Source: Actinomycetota bacterium (GTDB lineage Bacteria > Actinomycetota > Actinomycetes > Nanopelagicales > Nanopelagicaceae). Taken from it: 26,797 bases of DNA. The notes below the pieces were generated by a model. The model was not told the DNA's origin. It searched no databases and worked only from the letters and a program-made list of their open reading frames with translations. The translations under genes and the position numbers were made by a program. The DNA lies in assembly GCA_947380835.1 (NCBI GenBank), contig CANCSL010000012.1, forward strand, positions 1 to 26,797, read 5' to 3'. Each line of letters starts with the position of its first letter. The stretch's first letter is position 1. Below, piece by piece: positions 1-8,018 of the stretch.

Positions 1-251
1 AGAACATCGAAATCCCCTTGCGCGCCGAGGACTTCACTCGCCCAAAGTCGCATCGCGGCCCGAAGTTCTGGCGTGCCGATGGTGACGGGATAACTCGGTG
101 AATCTGCCGCATCTATTAACGCTTGTTGAATAAATGCTGGCGTTGGATCGACTGGCGTACCTTGTGAGAGATCGATGATTCCATCGGGGTGCGTCCTAGC
201 CTTCGCTCCGTAAGGAGCTAGCCGATCCCATGGAAAATCAGGGAGTTTGAT
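1..251 (-). CDS. dapC: Succinyldiaminopimelate transaminase DapC, N-terminal part
   Basis: This is the N-terminal part (about 83 codons) of a PLP-dependent aminotransferase; the rest lies outside the window. The reverse-strand frame stays open from the fdxA stop to the window edge. It reads KLPDFPWDRLAPYG, then HPDGIIDLSQGTPVDP, then SPSYPVTIGTPELRAAM, which matches the start of actinobacterial DapC (LPxFPWDxL...HPDGIVDLSxGTPVDP). DapC makes N-succinyl-LL-diaminopimelate from the DapD product in lysine and peptidoglycan synthesis. Its position directly after a 7Fe ferredoxin is the usual actinobacterial arrangement (fdxC-dapC in Mycobacterium). Oddity: there is no ATG, GTG or TTG ahead of the conserved region. 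The frame runs back to the fdxA TAA with only GAA ATC before the conserved Lys-Leu-Pro. I placed the start at ATC (249-251). Identity is confident; the start codon is not. Confidence 0.85.
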   Translation of the reverse strand, partial: MKLPDFPWDRLAPYGAKARTHPDGIIDLSQGTPVDPTPAFIQQALIDAADSPSYPVTIGTPELRAAMRLWASEVLGAQGDFDV

Positions 252-254
252 TTC

Positions 255-578
255 TTACTCTTTGGTTTGAATGGGCAAAGAAACAATTTTGTTGTGGTCT
301 GTGCCAGTTTGACCGACTTTGCTGGCGCCGCCAGGAGAACCAATTTCGACAAAGAACTCACTATTAACCGGGCCATACTCTTTCCACTGCGAAGGAATGT
401 CATCTTCGTAATAGATAGCTTCTACGGGACATACGGGCTCGCATGCTCCGCAGTCAACACATTCATCAGGTTGGATGTAGAGCATCCGATTGCCCTCGTA
501 GATGCAATCAACTGGACACTCCTCGATACAGGACTTGTCTTTGACGTCGACACAAGGTTCGGCAATTACGTAGGTCAC
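255..578 (-). CDS. fdxA: 7Fe ferredoxin (3Fe-4S / 4Fe-4S)
   Basis: This 107-residue ferredoxin is a small cytoplasmic electron carrier. Cysteines at 9, 17, 21 and 25, and at 40, 43, 46 and 50, form the two cluster motifs (CxxxxxxxCxxxC and CVDCGACEPVCP). The 7-residue gap between the first two cysteines is typical of the seven-iron type, with one 3Fe-4S and one 4Fe-4S cluster. The acidic C-terminal extension is usual for actinobacterial FdxA/FdxC. The start is GTG (576-578), chosen because a strong GGAGGAG lies 5 bases upstream (584-590). It is divergent from the GNAT gene and sits directly ahead of dapC in the same reading frame. The redox partner cannot be told from the sequence. Confidence 0.96.
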   Translation of the reverse strand: MTYVIAEPCVDVKDKSCIEECPVDCIYEGNRMLYIQPDECVDCGACEPVCPVEAIYYEDDIPSQWKEYGPVNSEFFVEIGSPGGASKVGQTGTDHNKIVSLPIQTKE

Positions 579-583
579 GTTCG

Positions 584-590
584 CTCCTCC
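584..590 (-). promoter_or_regulatory. Shine-Dalgarno site of fdxA
   Basis: GGAGGAG on the minus strand, 5 bases before the GTG of fdxA. It decides the GTG start and shows that this gene, unlike many in the window, has a leadered mRNA. Confidence 0.8.
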
Positions 591-660
591 AAAGAATTAC
601 ATTTCGGTTTTTAAACTCTGCCTGACTGCTCTTAAGGGTACAGAATAGGGCTACACGAGG

Positions 661-665
661 GGAGG
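661..665 (+). promoter_or_regulatory. Shine-Dalgarno site of the GNAT gene
   Basis: GGAGG lies 5 bases before the ATG at 671 within a purine-rich run, so the GNAT-cysS operon has a leadered mRNA. The 92-base gap to fdxA must hold both divergent promoters; I see no convincing TANNNT box at leaderless distance for either gene. Confidence 0.75.
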
Positions 666-670
666 ATGAC

Positions 671-1615
671 ATGGTTGCTCGAATTTTGGACACATTGACC
701 AGCAGCGTCGGCTCACGCGTCACCATTCGCCTTCACGATCCCGAAGGCGGATTTCGCGACCTGCTCGGAATCCTGGAAAGCCCATCCACGGTAAGAAAGA
801 GAGATGGATCACTCGCATCCTTTCGCTGGCAAGATATTTTCGTTTGGAAAGTCATCCCCGAGAAGGCTCACCTAGCCGGCACTGGCTCTCCTCGCTCTTT
901 GCGCATCATGGAACTAGAAGATTTGGCCGAAGCGACCTGGCCTGCTCCAGAAATTGAAGAATTCGGCGGCTGGAGATTCCGTGCGGGTTCAGGTTTTACT
1001 CGTAGGGCCAATTCTGTTCGCCCACGAGGAAAAGCTCCTTACGGAGAGCCCGGTCATGAATTCGGCAAGAGCCTTGATCACGTCGTTCAGTTTTACGCCG
1101 AACGTGGACTGCCACCTGTTTTCCATGTTGCCCTGCCCGTTTATGCCGAACTCGACGATGTGCTCGAAGAATATGGCTGGAAAACTTCCATCGAAGCCCA
1201 CGTCATGATTGCCGATCGCAAAACCTTCGAAAATTTTCACTTCCGCCGCGGGAATTATTTCATTCATGTACTTAATCAACCCAGCGATAGATGGCTTGAT
1301 ATTCAGGGCGATCGCCAGGGCAAGGCCATCATGGCTTCTTACCCCTCGCAATACGTGGCCATTGAAATCGACGGGGCTTGGGTGGCCGCCGGGCGGATCT
1401 CCGACATTAATCAGTGGGGTGTTATTTCCCGCCTTTATGTTCAACCGGAATTTCGTCGAACCGGATTGGCCGTTGAGATTCTCTGTCAGCTCATTGCTCA
1501 CAGCAACGCCGATAAATTTATGTTGCAAGTAGATATCAAGAACGGATCTGCTATTTCTCTCTACGAAAAATTTGAATTCCACGTACATCACAATTATCGG
1601 TATCGCCAATTATGA
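671..1615 (+). CDS. GNAT family N-acetyltransferase, Rv0428c/cg3035-like
   Basis: This 314-residue protein has two parts. Residues 1-65 form a small beta-rich module (GSRVTIRL, then FRWQDIFVWKVIP) resembling the SH3-like N-terminus of the actinobacterial Rv0428c/cg3035 family. The C-terminal half carries a GNAT fold with the acetyl-CoA loop near VQPEFRRTGLAVEIL, followed by the usual C-terminal helix/strand (NGSAISLYEKFEF). cg3035 of Corynebacterium glutamicum has been reported as a noncanonical N-acetylglutamate synthase. By family resemblance this protein might start arginine synthesis, but the substrate cannot be read from the sequence. It has a strong Shine-Dalgarno site, and its TGA overlaps the cysS ATG (ATGA, 1612-1615), so the two are translationally coupled. 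GNAT identity is firm; the NAGS role is inference. Confidence 0.85.
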   Translation: MVARILDTLTSSVGSRVTIRLHDPEGGFRDLLGILESPSTVRKRDGSLASFRWQDIFVWKVIPEKAHLAGTGSPRSLRIMELEDLAEATWPAPEIEEFGGWRFRAGSGFTRRANSVRPRGKAPYGEPGHEFGKSLDHVVQFYAERGLPPVFHVALPVYAELDDVLEEYGWKTSIEAHVMIADRKTFENFHFRRGNYFIHVLNQPSDRWLDIQGDRQGKAIMASYPSQYVAIEIDGAWVAAGRISDINQWGVISRLYVQPEFRRTGLAVEILCQLIAHSNADKFMLQVDIKNGSAISLYEKFEFHVHHNYRYRQL

Positions 1616-3033
1616 AAACTTTGCTCCGCCTCTACGACACAAAATCTCGGGAAGTTCAGACCATTTCCTCGGCCGATGGGAAGACAGTAAAGATTTACTG
1701 TTGCGGCCCCACCGTTTACCGCGATGCTCACGTCGGAAATTTAAGGACTTTTCTTCTCAGCGATCTCATTGTTCGAACGTTAAGTTTTCGGAAAATACCC
1801 GTTTATTTGGTGCAGAACATTACAGACGTCGGTCATATGAACGAGAACTTTGTTGACGGCAATTTAGTGGAATCTAGTGAAGACAAGATGGTGGCAGAAG
1901 CCAGTAAACGGCAGGTCTCTGCCCTTGCTATTGCGCGAGAATTCGAAAATAAATTTCATGAAGATCTTGCTCTTCTGAATATCACACCTGCCGACCTCTA
2001 CCCCAGAGCAAGCGAAACGATAGATTTGATGGTCACAGCAATATCAAAATTAATTGCCAGTGGAAATGCTTATCAAGGAAGGGACGAGAGCATCTACTTC
2101 GCAGCTAACTCTTTTGCAGATTACGGCGCAATCAGTGGCAATCGCCTTGATGCGTTAAAACCAGGGCACCGGTACGAATATGTCGATGATGGTGCGAAAA
2201 GATTTCATGCCGATTGGGCGCTTTGGAAACGAGCCCACAATCGAACCGAAATGGTGTGGCAAACCCCCTGGGGAGAAGGTTTTCCTGGTTGGCACATCGA
2301 GTGTTCAGCTATGTCTTTGGAATACTTACAGGGACATGTTGACCTTCATTTAGGCGGAATAGACTTGCGTTTCCCTCACCACGAAAATGAAAGAGCCCAA
2401 TCAAATTCTCTCCTGGCCGATGAAGAGGCCGTCGATCACTGGGTTCATGGTGAGCATCTTCTCTTCGAAGGAAGGAAGATGTCTAAGAGTTCAGGGAATG
2501 TCGTTTTAGTTAAAGATCTCATCACGCGCGGAATAGATCCGCTTGCCCTTCGCCTCTGCTTCTTAGAGAACCGCTATCGCAGTCAGATGGATCTGACTTG
2601 GGAGGCAATAAATGCTGCACATTCTGTAATCCAAAGATGGCGCGCAAGAATGTCAGAATGGAGCGAGAGCCAATCTTTAGATCAAGAGGTTATTGACCGC
2701 GAAGTCGAAGGTATGGTGGCAGACTTCGAAAATGATTTGGATACGCCAAAAGTAATTCAACGATTGCGTGCCATAGAGAAGGATCCCGAGCTAACTTCCG
2801 GCTGCAAACGGGAAATATTCGCCCGTATAGATAATCTCCTGGGGCTCGAACTCGAACGCGAAGCAGTTCAGGTAGAAATTAGTCCCGAGGTTTCGGAACT
2901 TTTAGCACTTCGAGAGCAAGCGCGAGCCCAAAAGAACTACGCCCTCAGCGACCAATTGCGAGACAAACTTCTTCTTTTAAAAATTGAAATCAGAGATACA
3001 GCTGAAGGTCAAAAGTGGGAAAGAATTTATTAG
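1612..3033 (+). CDS. cysS: Cysteinyl-tRNA synthetase
   Basis: This 473-residue class I aminoacyl-tRNA synthetase charges tRNA-Cys in the cytoplasm. The HIGH-type signature is HVGN at 40-43, and KMSKS is at 289-293. Zinc ligands by family alignment are Cys31 (CCGPTVY), Cys231 (WHIECSAMS), His256 and Glu260 (FPHHENE). The C-terminal helical region (ENDLDTPKVIQRL, then LREQARAQKNYALSDQLR) is typical of CysS, which separates it from the shorter ligase MshC. Oddity: where most bacterial CysS have a TDxDDK motif, this protein has ITDVGHM followed after an insert by EDKM, a variant I associate with a distinct CysS subfamily. The start ATG overlaps the stop of the upstream GNAT gene. The stop overlaps that of the convergent membrane-protein gene (3030-3033). 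It could be the sole CysS or a second copy. Confidence 0.95.
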   Translation: MKTLLRLYDTKSREVQTISSADGKTVKIYCCGPTVYRDAHVGNLRTFLLSDLIVRTLSFRKIPVYLVQNITDVGHMNENFVDGNLVESSEDKMVAEASKRQVSALAIAREFENKFHEDLALLNITPADLYPRASETIDLMVTAISKLIASGNAYQGRDESIYFAANSFADYGAISGNRLDALKPGHRYEYVDDGAKRFHADWALWKRAHNRTEMVWQTPWGEGFPGWHIECSAMSLEYLQGHVDLHLGGIDLRFPHHENERAQSNSLLADEEAVDHWVHGEHLLFEGRKMSKSSGNVVLVKDLITRGIDPLALRLCFLENRYRSQMDLTWEAINAAHSVIQRWRARMSEWSESQSLDQEVIDREVEGMVADFENDLDTPKVIQRLRAIEKDPELTSGCKREIFARIDNLLGLELEREAVQVEISPEVSELLALREQARAQKNYALSDQLRDKLLLLKIEIRDTAEGQKWERIY

Positions 3034-3350
3034 ACGCGTTTTAAGCCGACAATTACCAAAAGCGAAATTCCAGCAAGGAGAAAGAAATTTCCCGTCGTGT
3101 TCCCCATTACCAATATTTCGAAACTAACTCCGTGCGTGCCAGCCCGCAAGACGATAGCCAACCAACCTATAGCCGCCGGTAATTTCAACCATCGAGATCC
3201 AGAGATGCTTCCCACCAAATATATCCCGACTGCAGTTTCAAGTAAGGCGAAAATTAAACCAATGGGCGCCCAAGCATTGTGAATGACCAGGGTTGAAAAT
3301 CCCAGCACGACTCCGGCAGCGATGGCAAGGAGGAAGCGAACCATTCTCAA
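3030..3350 (-). CDS. Small four-helix membrane protein downstream of mshB
   Basis: This 106-residue protein is almost entirely hydrophobic, with four predicted transmembrane segments, at roughly residues 5-24, 29-47, 57-70 and 86-103. The linkers are short and basic (SRWLK, LKRV). I see no catalytic motif. A small uncharacterised membrane protein beside mshB is a recurring actinobacterial arrangement (Rv1171 beside Rv1170; DUF6113-type proteins in streptomycetes), so this may be that family, but I cannot verify it. Its start overlaps the mshB stop by 4 bases (3347-3350), implying coupled translation, and its own stop overlaps the cysS stop. Function unknown. Confidence 0.8.
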   Translation of the reverse strand: MRMVRFLLAIAAGVVLGFSTLVIHNAWAPIGLIFALLETAVGIYLVGSISGSRWLKLPAAIGWLAIVLRAGTHGVSFEILVMGNTTGNFFLLAGISLLVIVGLKRV

Positions 3351-4231
3351 ATAGTGCTCAGGCCTGCAAAGAGATCGGTTTCTCTGCCCTGCTCATCTAG
3401 AGATCCAGCTTTTTCACCTTTAACCAAGGTGTAATACTCATTTCCCCAAACATTGAGACCAACATTGTTGGAGAGTGCAAAGAACGGACCATCGACGGAT
3501 ATTTGGGTTTCATGTGCTTTCATCGCCGCCATTTTCGCATCTACATATTCGGAGCCGTCGATCAAAGTTGTGACGAGTTCATCGGGCTTTGCGAAGGGAA
3601 GATCATCTGCACTTTCCGCGCCGAAGAAATCAGATCCAATCTCTTTCATTTTATCTATGCCAGCTTGAATCACGGATCGAGGCATGGTATTCCAATAAAT
3701 TTTGGAAATTTCCCACGGCTGACCTGCGCCATGATTTCTATCAGCAGCGAGTTCGGCTGCCCGCATAGCCACGCGATGAGCCTGAATATGGTCGGGATGA
3801 CCGTATCCCCCAAATTCATCGTAGGTAACCAATACCTGAGGTTTGATTTCACGAATAATTTTCACGAGTTCAGCTGCCGCATCATCGAGATCGGCTTGCC
3901 AGAAAACATCAGTTCGATTGTTTGGTTCGGTACCCATCATTCCGCTGTCACGCCATTTGCGCTCAGGCGCTCCTAAGAAGCGATGGTCGCTAACGCCTAA
4001 CAACTCCATTGCAGCAGCGAGTTCGGTTTCGCGGTGGGTTCCGAGCTGATCAGAATGCGTACTTGCCAAGTGGGCAAGATCGACAACAAGCACTTCGCCT
4101 TCTTCGCCACGCGTGCAGGTTACAAGCGTGACGGAGGCGCCATCAGCCACATATTTAGCCATGGTGGCGCCGTTGTTGATCGTCTCATCATCTGGATGAG
4201 CATGAACAAGGAGGAGGCGACGATCAGACAT
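3347..4231 (-). CDS. mshB: Mycothiol biosynthesis deacetylase MshB (PIG-L family)
   Basis: This 294-residue zinc enzyme most likely removes the acetyl group from 1-D-myo-inositol 2-acetamido-2-deoxy-alpha-D-glucopyranoside, the second committed step toward mycothiol, the main actinobacterial thiol. The N-terminal AHPDDE (11-16) supplies zinc ligands His12 and Asp15 plus the catalytic Asp, and GYGHPDH (142-148) supplies the third zinc His. Length and the [13 protein letters not shown] block fit MshB rather than the shorter generic LmbE proteins. Mycothiol conjugate amidase Mca is a close relative and cannot be fully excluded. It lies 34 bases after moeZ on the same strand and overlaps the following small membrane gene. 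No clear leaderless -10 box precedes it, so it is probably cotranscribed with moeZ. Confidence 0.92.
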   Translation of the reverse strand: MSDRRLLLVHAHPDDETINNGATMAKYVADGASVTLVTCTRGEEGEVLVVDLAHLASTHSDQLGTHRETELAAAMELLGVSDHRFLGAPERKWRDSGMMGTEPNNRTDVFWQADLDDAAAELVKIIREIKPQVLVTYDEFGGYGHPDHIQAHRVAMRAAELAADRNHGAGQPWEISKIYWNTMPRSVIQAGIDKMKEIGSDFFGAESADDLPFAKPDELVTTLIDGSEYVDAKMAAMKAHETQISVDGPFFALSNNVGLNVWGNEYYTLVKGEKAGSLDEQGRETDLFAGLSTI

Positions 4232-4265
4232 CTGAGCTCGATTCTTTAATCGGAATTTACAAGTA

Positions 4266-5453
4266 CTAGTAGATAGGAAGTGAAGGGTCGATCTGCTTTA
4301 CCCATGCAACGACGCCGCCGGCGACGTGTGTGGCATCTGCAAAACCAGCTTGTTTCAGGACTGCTAGACACTCGGCCGAGCGAACCCCAGATTTGCAGTG
4401 CAAAATAATGGGTACATCGTGAGGGAGAGATTCCAGAGCTGAGCCATCAATAAACCCCTGCTTGGGTATCAATGTAGCGCCAGGAATTTTCACGATATCC
4501 CACTCGCTAGGTTCACGAACATCGATCAACATGAATTTTTCGTGGTTATCCATTTTAGCTTTGAGTTCAGTTACGGAGATGGTGGAACCAGTTGATGCCG
4601 CTGCGGCACTTTCAGTCAGAACTCCACAAAAAGCTTCGTAGTCCGGCAATAATTCAGTTTGAGTTGGGTGATCGCTGCAGATCGGACAGTTAGGATCCTT
4701 GCGTACCTTTATTTTTCGGTAGGTCATTTCCAAGGCGTCGTAAATCATTAAAGAACCTACAAGTGGTTCACCGATTCCTGCGATTAATTTGATGGCTTCG
4801 GTAGTTTGGATCGAGCCAATAGAGGCACAGAGCACACCAAGAACTCCGCCTTCGGCACAGCTGGGGACCATTCCGGGTGGTGGTGGCTCGGGATACAAGC
4901 AGCGATAGCACGGACCGTACTCGGCCCAAAAAACGCTGGCTTGACCGTCAAAACGATAAATAGATCCCCATACATAAGGCTTCTTTAAAAGTACACATGC
5001 ATCGTTGACTAAATAGCGCGTTGCAAAGTTGTCAGTGCCATCCACGATGAGGTCGTACTGAGAAAAGATTTCCATTACGTTATCGATATCGAGGCGTACA
5101 TTGTGAATTTGCACATTTACGTACGGGTTAATTTCGGCAATGGATTCTTTTGCACTTAAGGCTTTGCTCTTACCAATATCAGATTGACCATGGATAATTT
5201 GTCGCTGCAAATTTGATTCATCGACCACATCGAATTCAACGATTCCGAGAGTTCCGACGCCGGCAGCGGCGAGATACATCAGGGCGGGAGAACCTAATCC
5301 ACCAGCGCCAACGCAGAGGACTTTGGCGTTCATCAACCGACGTTGTCCGGCCATTCCGACATCCGGAATGATCAGATGGCGGCTATATCGTCGAACCTCA
5401 TCTACCGTCAGGGCAGGACCAGGTTCAACTAGAGCGGGGATTGATGGGGGCAC
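4266..5453 (-). CDS. moeZ: Adenylyltransferase/sulfurtransferase MoeZ (MoeB-rhodanese fusion)
   Basis: This 395-residue protein adenylates the C-terminus of ubiquitin-like sulfur carriers (MoaD, CysO or ThiS type) and passes sulfur to them through its rhodanese domain, for molybdopterin, cysteine or thiamine synthesis. The N-terminal ThiF/MoeB domain has the nucleotide loop GAGGLG (49-54) and SCAEGGVLG (Cys199). The zinc cysteines are intact: CYRC at 182/185 and CPIC at 256/259. As I recall, the M. tuberculosis protein reads YRDLYP at the first site and has lost it. The rhodanese domain (about 295-395) carries the active-site Cys353 in [11 protein letters not shown] chose GTG (5451-5453) because conserved MoeZ homology begins there with [10 protein letters not shown]; an in-frame ATG at 5528 would add 25 unconserved residues. 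A weak GAGAG ribosome site precedes the GTG. It is divergent from tetR. Confidence 0.95.
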   Translation of the reverse strand: MPPSIPALVEPGPALTVDEVRRYSRHLIIPDVGMAGQRRLMNAKVLCVGAGGLGSPALMYLAAAGVGTLGIVEFDVVDESNLQRQIIHGQSDIGKSKALSAKESIAEINPYVNVQIHNVRLDIDNVMEIFSQYDLIVDGTDNFATRYLVNDACVLLKKPYVWGSIYRFDGQASVFWAEYGPCYRCLYPEPPPPGMVPSCAEGGVLGVLCASIGSIQTTEAIKLIAGIGEPLVGSLMIYDALEMTYRKIKVRKDPNCPICSDHPTQTELLPDYEAFCGVLTESAAAASTGSTISVTELKAKMDNHEKFMLIDVREPSEWDIVKIPGATLIPKQGFIDGSALESLPHDVPIILHCKSGVRSAECLAVLKQAGFADATHVAGGVVAWVKQIDPSLPIY

Positions 5454-5583
5454 GGTCTCTCTTTTCTTCAGTGAGTACCTAAGGTAACCCACCCATTTTC
5501 GTGGATATTCCCTGCCACCGCAAAACAATGGGCGCTAAGCCCAAAAATCGATAAAAACTTATCTTCAAGCCCGCGTGAGGTCG

Positions 5584-5589
5584 TACGAT
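5584..5589 (+). promoter_or_regulatory. Leaderless -10 box of the tetR gene
   Basis: TACGAT fits the actinobacterial TANNNT consensus and ends 7 bases before the ATG at 5597, so transcription would start at or next to the ATG. There is no Shine-Dalgarno sequence. Confidence 0.55.
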
Positions 5590-5596
5590 TCAACGT

Positions 5597-6211
5597 ATGA
5601 CCACCGATATTGCAGGCCGTGGCCGACTCCCTCGGGATGAGCGGCGTGCTCAACTTCTGACCGCAGCCCTTGAAGTCTTCACCGCAGCTGGATATCACCA
5701 AGCCGCTATGGATGAAATTGCCGATAGAGCCAAGGTGAGCAAGCCCGTTCTCTATCAACATTTCCCATCCAAACTTGATCTCTATTTAGCGGTCCTAGAC
5801 CTGCATATTGATTCCTTGGTCTTTGATATCCAAAAGGCAATTGCTTCGACCTCAGATAACGCGGACCGGGTACGAGCAACGGTGGATGCGTACTTTAGTT
5901 TCATCAATGATGAGGGCGAAGCTTTTCGATTGCTTTTCGAAAGCGATATGGCGGTTGAACCACAAGTTCGCGAACGACTTAACCGTATGACCTACGACTG
6001 CGCAGCAGCCGTCAGCGCTGTTATTTCTCTAGACACCGGCTTGGCTAAAGAAGCCTCCATGATGCTAGCCGTGGGCTTGATCGGAACCACCCAAACGGCG
6101 GCCCGGCATTGGTTAGAGCGCGATGGAAAAATAAATCGCGAAATAGCCGGTGAACTTGTTTCGAACCTTCTCTGGCGCGGTATTTCAGGCTTTCCCAAGT
6201 CTGCAAACTGA
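5597..6211 (+). CDS. TetR/AcrR family transcriptional regulator (Rv3208-like)
   Basis: This 204-residue dimeric repressor-type regulator has a TetR helix-turn-helix at about residues 15-62 (RRAQLLTAALEVF, then MDEIADRAKVSKPVLYQHF), followed by an all-helical ligand-binding/dimer domain of usual length. It sits between moeZ (divergent) and a DUF3107 gene (same strand). This is the same context as Rv3206c-Rv3208-Rv3208A in M. tuberculosis, except that I see no DUF3152 gene between moeZ and tetR here. The ligand and target genes are unknown; the divergent moeZ and its own promoter are natural candidates. It has a leaderless-type promoter with no ribosome site. The family is certain; orthology is inferred from context and sequence feel. 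Confidence 0.93.
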   Translation: MTTDIAGRGRLPRDERRAQLLTAALEVFTAAGYHQAAMDEIADRAKVSKPVLYQHFPSKLDLYLAVLDLHIDSLVFDIQKAIASTSDNADRVRATVDAYFSFINDEGEAFRLLFESDMAVEPQVRERLNRMTYDCAAAVSAVISLDTGLAKEASMMLAVGLIGTTQTAARHWLERDGKINREIAGELVSNLLWRGISGFPKSAN

Positions 6212-6235
6212 CTCGCACCTGCTCGAATCGATGAC

Positions 6236-6241
6236 TAAACT
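6236..6241 (+). promoter_or_regulatory. Leaderless -10 box of the DUF3107 gene
   Basis: TAAACT ends 6 bases before the ATG at 6248. It lies in the 36-base gap after tetR, suggesting the DUF3107 gene has its own leaderless promoter and does not depend only on tetR transcription. Confidence 0.55.
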
Positions 6242-6247
6242 TCAGAT

Positions 6248-6502
6248 ATGACTACAAAGAAAAGCGCTGGAAACCACACAGATATCCGCATCGGAATCTC
6301 CGAAAGTTCTCAAGAGCTCAACATCGAAAGTGAATTGTCCCAGGATGTTGTATTGAAAACGGTTAAAGAAGCTCTAGAGAAGAATGAAGCGCTGGTTCTT
6401 GAAGATACCAAGGGCAGGAAAACCATTATTAGCTCGGCCAAAATTTCTTTCGTCGAAGTGGGCGAATCTGCCGAACGTCGAGTGGGTTTTGCAAATCTCT
6501 AG
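6248..6502 (+). CDS. DUF3107 protein (Rv3208A-like)
   Basis: This small acidic cytoplasmic protein of 84 residues has the layout of the DUF3107 family: an N-terminal strand IRIGISES, a helix, then a central block KGRKTIISSAKISFVEVG and a C-terminal ERRVGFA, which is the family's signature ending. It is confined to Actinobacteria as far as I know, and no function is established. It almost always follows the Rv3208-type TetR gene, as here. Its stop overlaps the stop of the convergent ParA-like gene (6499-6502). Confidence 0.88.
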   Translation: MTTKKSAGNHTDIRIGISESSQELNIESELSQDVVLKTVKEALEKNEALVLEDTKGRKTIISSAKISFVEVGESAERRVGFANL

Positions 6503-7245
6503 CTCTTGCTAGCAATATCTTCCAAAATAAAATAGGCCAATTCGCGATAGGCCAAGGCAACTTTCCCCGAATTGTCATTGTTTAATACTGACTTGCCCGT
6601 ACTCTCTGCCGTCAGCACGCTGGCTGCACGCGGAATAGATGGCGCGAGCACCCTAGAATCACTTCCAAGAAGTTCCAGTGCGGGCGAATCGCTCGCTACT
6701 TGAGTGGGTAACGTCCCCAGCCAGTACGCAGAAGCGTCATGGCTCTTCTGCAAAACTTCTACAACTTCTTGAGTCTGAATAATTCCCCGAACACTTCCAA
6801 GGCCAGCGGTCGTCACTCCTAAATGAAAATCTGCCAGCAAAAGTGTGGCCATCCAAACCTGCGACAGTGTTGAAGGTGTATCTAAGATTATATAATCGAA
6901 GGGAGAATCCATCTGATCAAGCGACTTTTTAAAATTTTCGCTGATCGCGCTCAGAGACTTCTCTCGTTTTTCCAAATGCGAGAGCCGAGAATCTGAGGGC
7001 AGAAAAGAAAATCGTTCAGAAGTAGACACGATGGCAGATTCGGCAAAAGAGGAATTGTTAAAAAGATCGAAGGTCGTATCTCGCGGATTTTCTACTCCGA
7101 GCAAGAAAGTTAAGTTAGCAGTTGTAGTGCAATCAACGAGCAAAGTTCGTTTTCCGTACTCGGCAAAAGAAACCGCCAAGGCGTGCGCGGTCGTTGTTTT
7201 TCCAGTTCCGCCAGCAGGATTTACAACTGCAAGATACTGCGTCAT
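6499..7245 (-). CDS. ParA/MinD-like P-loop ATPase with atypical Walker A
   Basis: This 248-residue SIMIBI-class ATPase begins MTQYLAVVNPAGGTGKTTT. The P-loop reads AGGTGKTT (11-18), so the signature lysine of the ParA deviant Walker A (KGGxGKT) is replaced by alanine. The Walker A' region reads VDCTTTAN rather than the usual DxDPQGN. The Walker B-like strand FDYIILDTPS is present. I chose ATG at 7243-7245 because it overlaps the stop of the upstream gene (ATGA, 7242-7245); an in-frame start at 7290 would only add residues lying inside that gene. There is no ParB gene or visible parS site nearby, so a chromosome-partition role is not supported. It is the last gene of a PHP-MarC-MpaB operon. 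It may position or load something else; function unknown. Confidence 0.85.
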   Translation of the reverse strand: MTQYLAVVNPAGGTGKTTTAHALAVSFAEYGKRTLLVDCTTTANLTFLLGVENPRDTTFDLFNNSSFAESAIVSTSERFSFLPSDSRLSHLEKREKSLSAISENFKKSLDQMDSPFDYIILDTPSTLSQVWMATLLLADFHLGVTTAGLGSVRGIIQTQEVVEVLQKSHDASAYWLGTLPTQVASDSPALELLGSDSRVLAPSIPRAASVLTAESTGKSVLNNDNSGKVALAYRELAYFILEDIASKS

Positions 7246-8018
7246 GCCGAAACTCCTTGAGAAAATTTTGAACTGGGATTGCCCAGCCAAGATTCGGGAA
7301 TAAGTCGAATCGAACTACGAAGTTGGCGCAGCGCCAGGTCTGTTGCCCGTACATGGCCAGGAAAAGATGGCAGGTGATACAAATTTCGAGCCCAATTCGG
7401 AAGCGAAGCCGTAGCAATTGCAGCCACACCTGCCCACGCTGGGGCAGCTAACGTGCCCAATCTCAGCGCAGTTGGCATGGGCGGGAAAGTTAAAAAGAGT
7501 GCGGCTCGCTTAGCATCTTCGCTAGCCGCCAATTCTGGCTGAATCGCATCGAAGTAGCTCTTCATCTCTGCCACGGAGGCAGGAACCACGCGGGCTTCTA
7601 CGCCAACGAGCTCGGCAAATATGACCATTTCGGCCAGATATTGATCTTGTTCGGCTGCACTCAATACCAAACCAGATCTCACGGCGCAGTCCAAGAAAGA
7701 GTCCACCATCGCCATATGGACCCATAACAGCAGATGCGGATCATCAAGCCCGAGCTTGGAGTGAATGCCGCGCACTCGAGCCGCCAACGCTTCGGCTTGG
7801 TTTTTGGGACCGAATGTGAGAAGTCCAACGTAATCACCGGTTCGTTGCAATCGTCCCCAAGCATCTTCACGGAAGTTGGAATTTTGAGCAACGCCCGCCA
7901 TTGCCTGAGGATGAAGCGCCTGCTGCAACAAGGCGCGAATCCCGCCTGCAAACATCGATGTGTCAGAGTGAATTCGTCTTGTCACGCTGTCAACGGGAAA
8001 GAGGGAATCTTCGCTCAT
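7242..8018 (-). CDS. MpaB-like oxygenase-family protein (DUF2236)
   Basis: This 258-residue, mostly helical protein has the DUF2236 layout. It starts with an arginine-rich N-terminus (VTRRIHSD) and FAGGIRALLQQALHPQAMAGV. It continues with a block around GDYVGLLTFG, then LLLWVHMAMVDSFL with the conserved Trp-x-His, and a C-terminal helix pair ending near LPSFPGHVRATD. The family includes the heme-dependent latex-clearing protein and the fungal MpaB oxygenase. Conserved histidines could bind heme, but the reaction here is unknown. It is coupled by 4-base overlaps to marC (8015-8018) upstream and to the ParA-like gene (7242-7245) downstream. The family call is good; catalysis is inference. Confidence 0.83.
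   Translation of the reverse strand: MSEDSLFPVDSVTRRIHSDTSMFAGGIRALLQQALHPQAMAGVAQNSNFREDAWGRLQRTGDYVGLLTFGPKNQAEALAARVRGIHSKLGLDDPHLLLWVHMAMVDSFLDCAVRSGLVLSAAEQDQYLAEMVIFAELVGVEARVVPASVAEMKSYFDAIQPELAASEDAKRAALFLTFPPMPTALRLGTLAAPAWAGVAAIATASLPNWARNLYHLPSFPGHVRATDLALRQLRSSIRLIPESWLGNPSSKFSQGVSA

Noticed and set aside
989..1609. A 206-codon open frame on the minus strand opposite the GNAT gene
   Set aside because: It is the antisense shadow of a well-supported gene, with no recognisable domain and no ribosome site or -10 box.
1612..3033. Could the class I synthetase be the mycothiol ligase MshC?
   Set aside because: Its length, the C-terminal tRNA-binding helical region and the CCGPTVY start fit CysS; MshC is shorter and lacks that region.
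3503..3976. A 157-codon plus-strand open frame within mshB
   Set aside because: It is antisense to conserved MshB motifs and shows no family resemblance.
5454..5528. Upstream ATG extension of moeZ by 25 residues
   Set aside because: MoeZ homology begins at the GTG at 5453, and the added residues are unlike any MoeB/MoeZ N-terminus.
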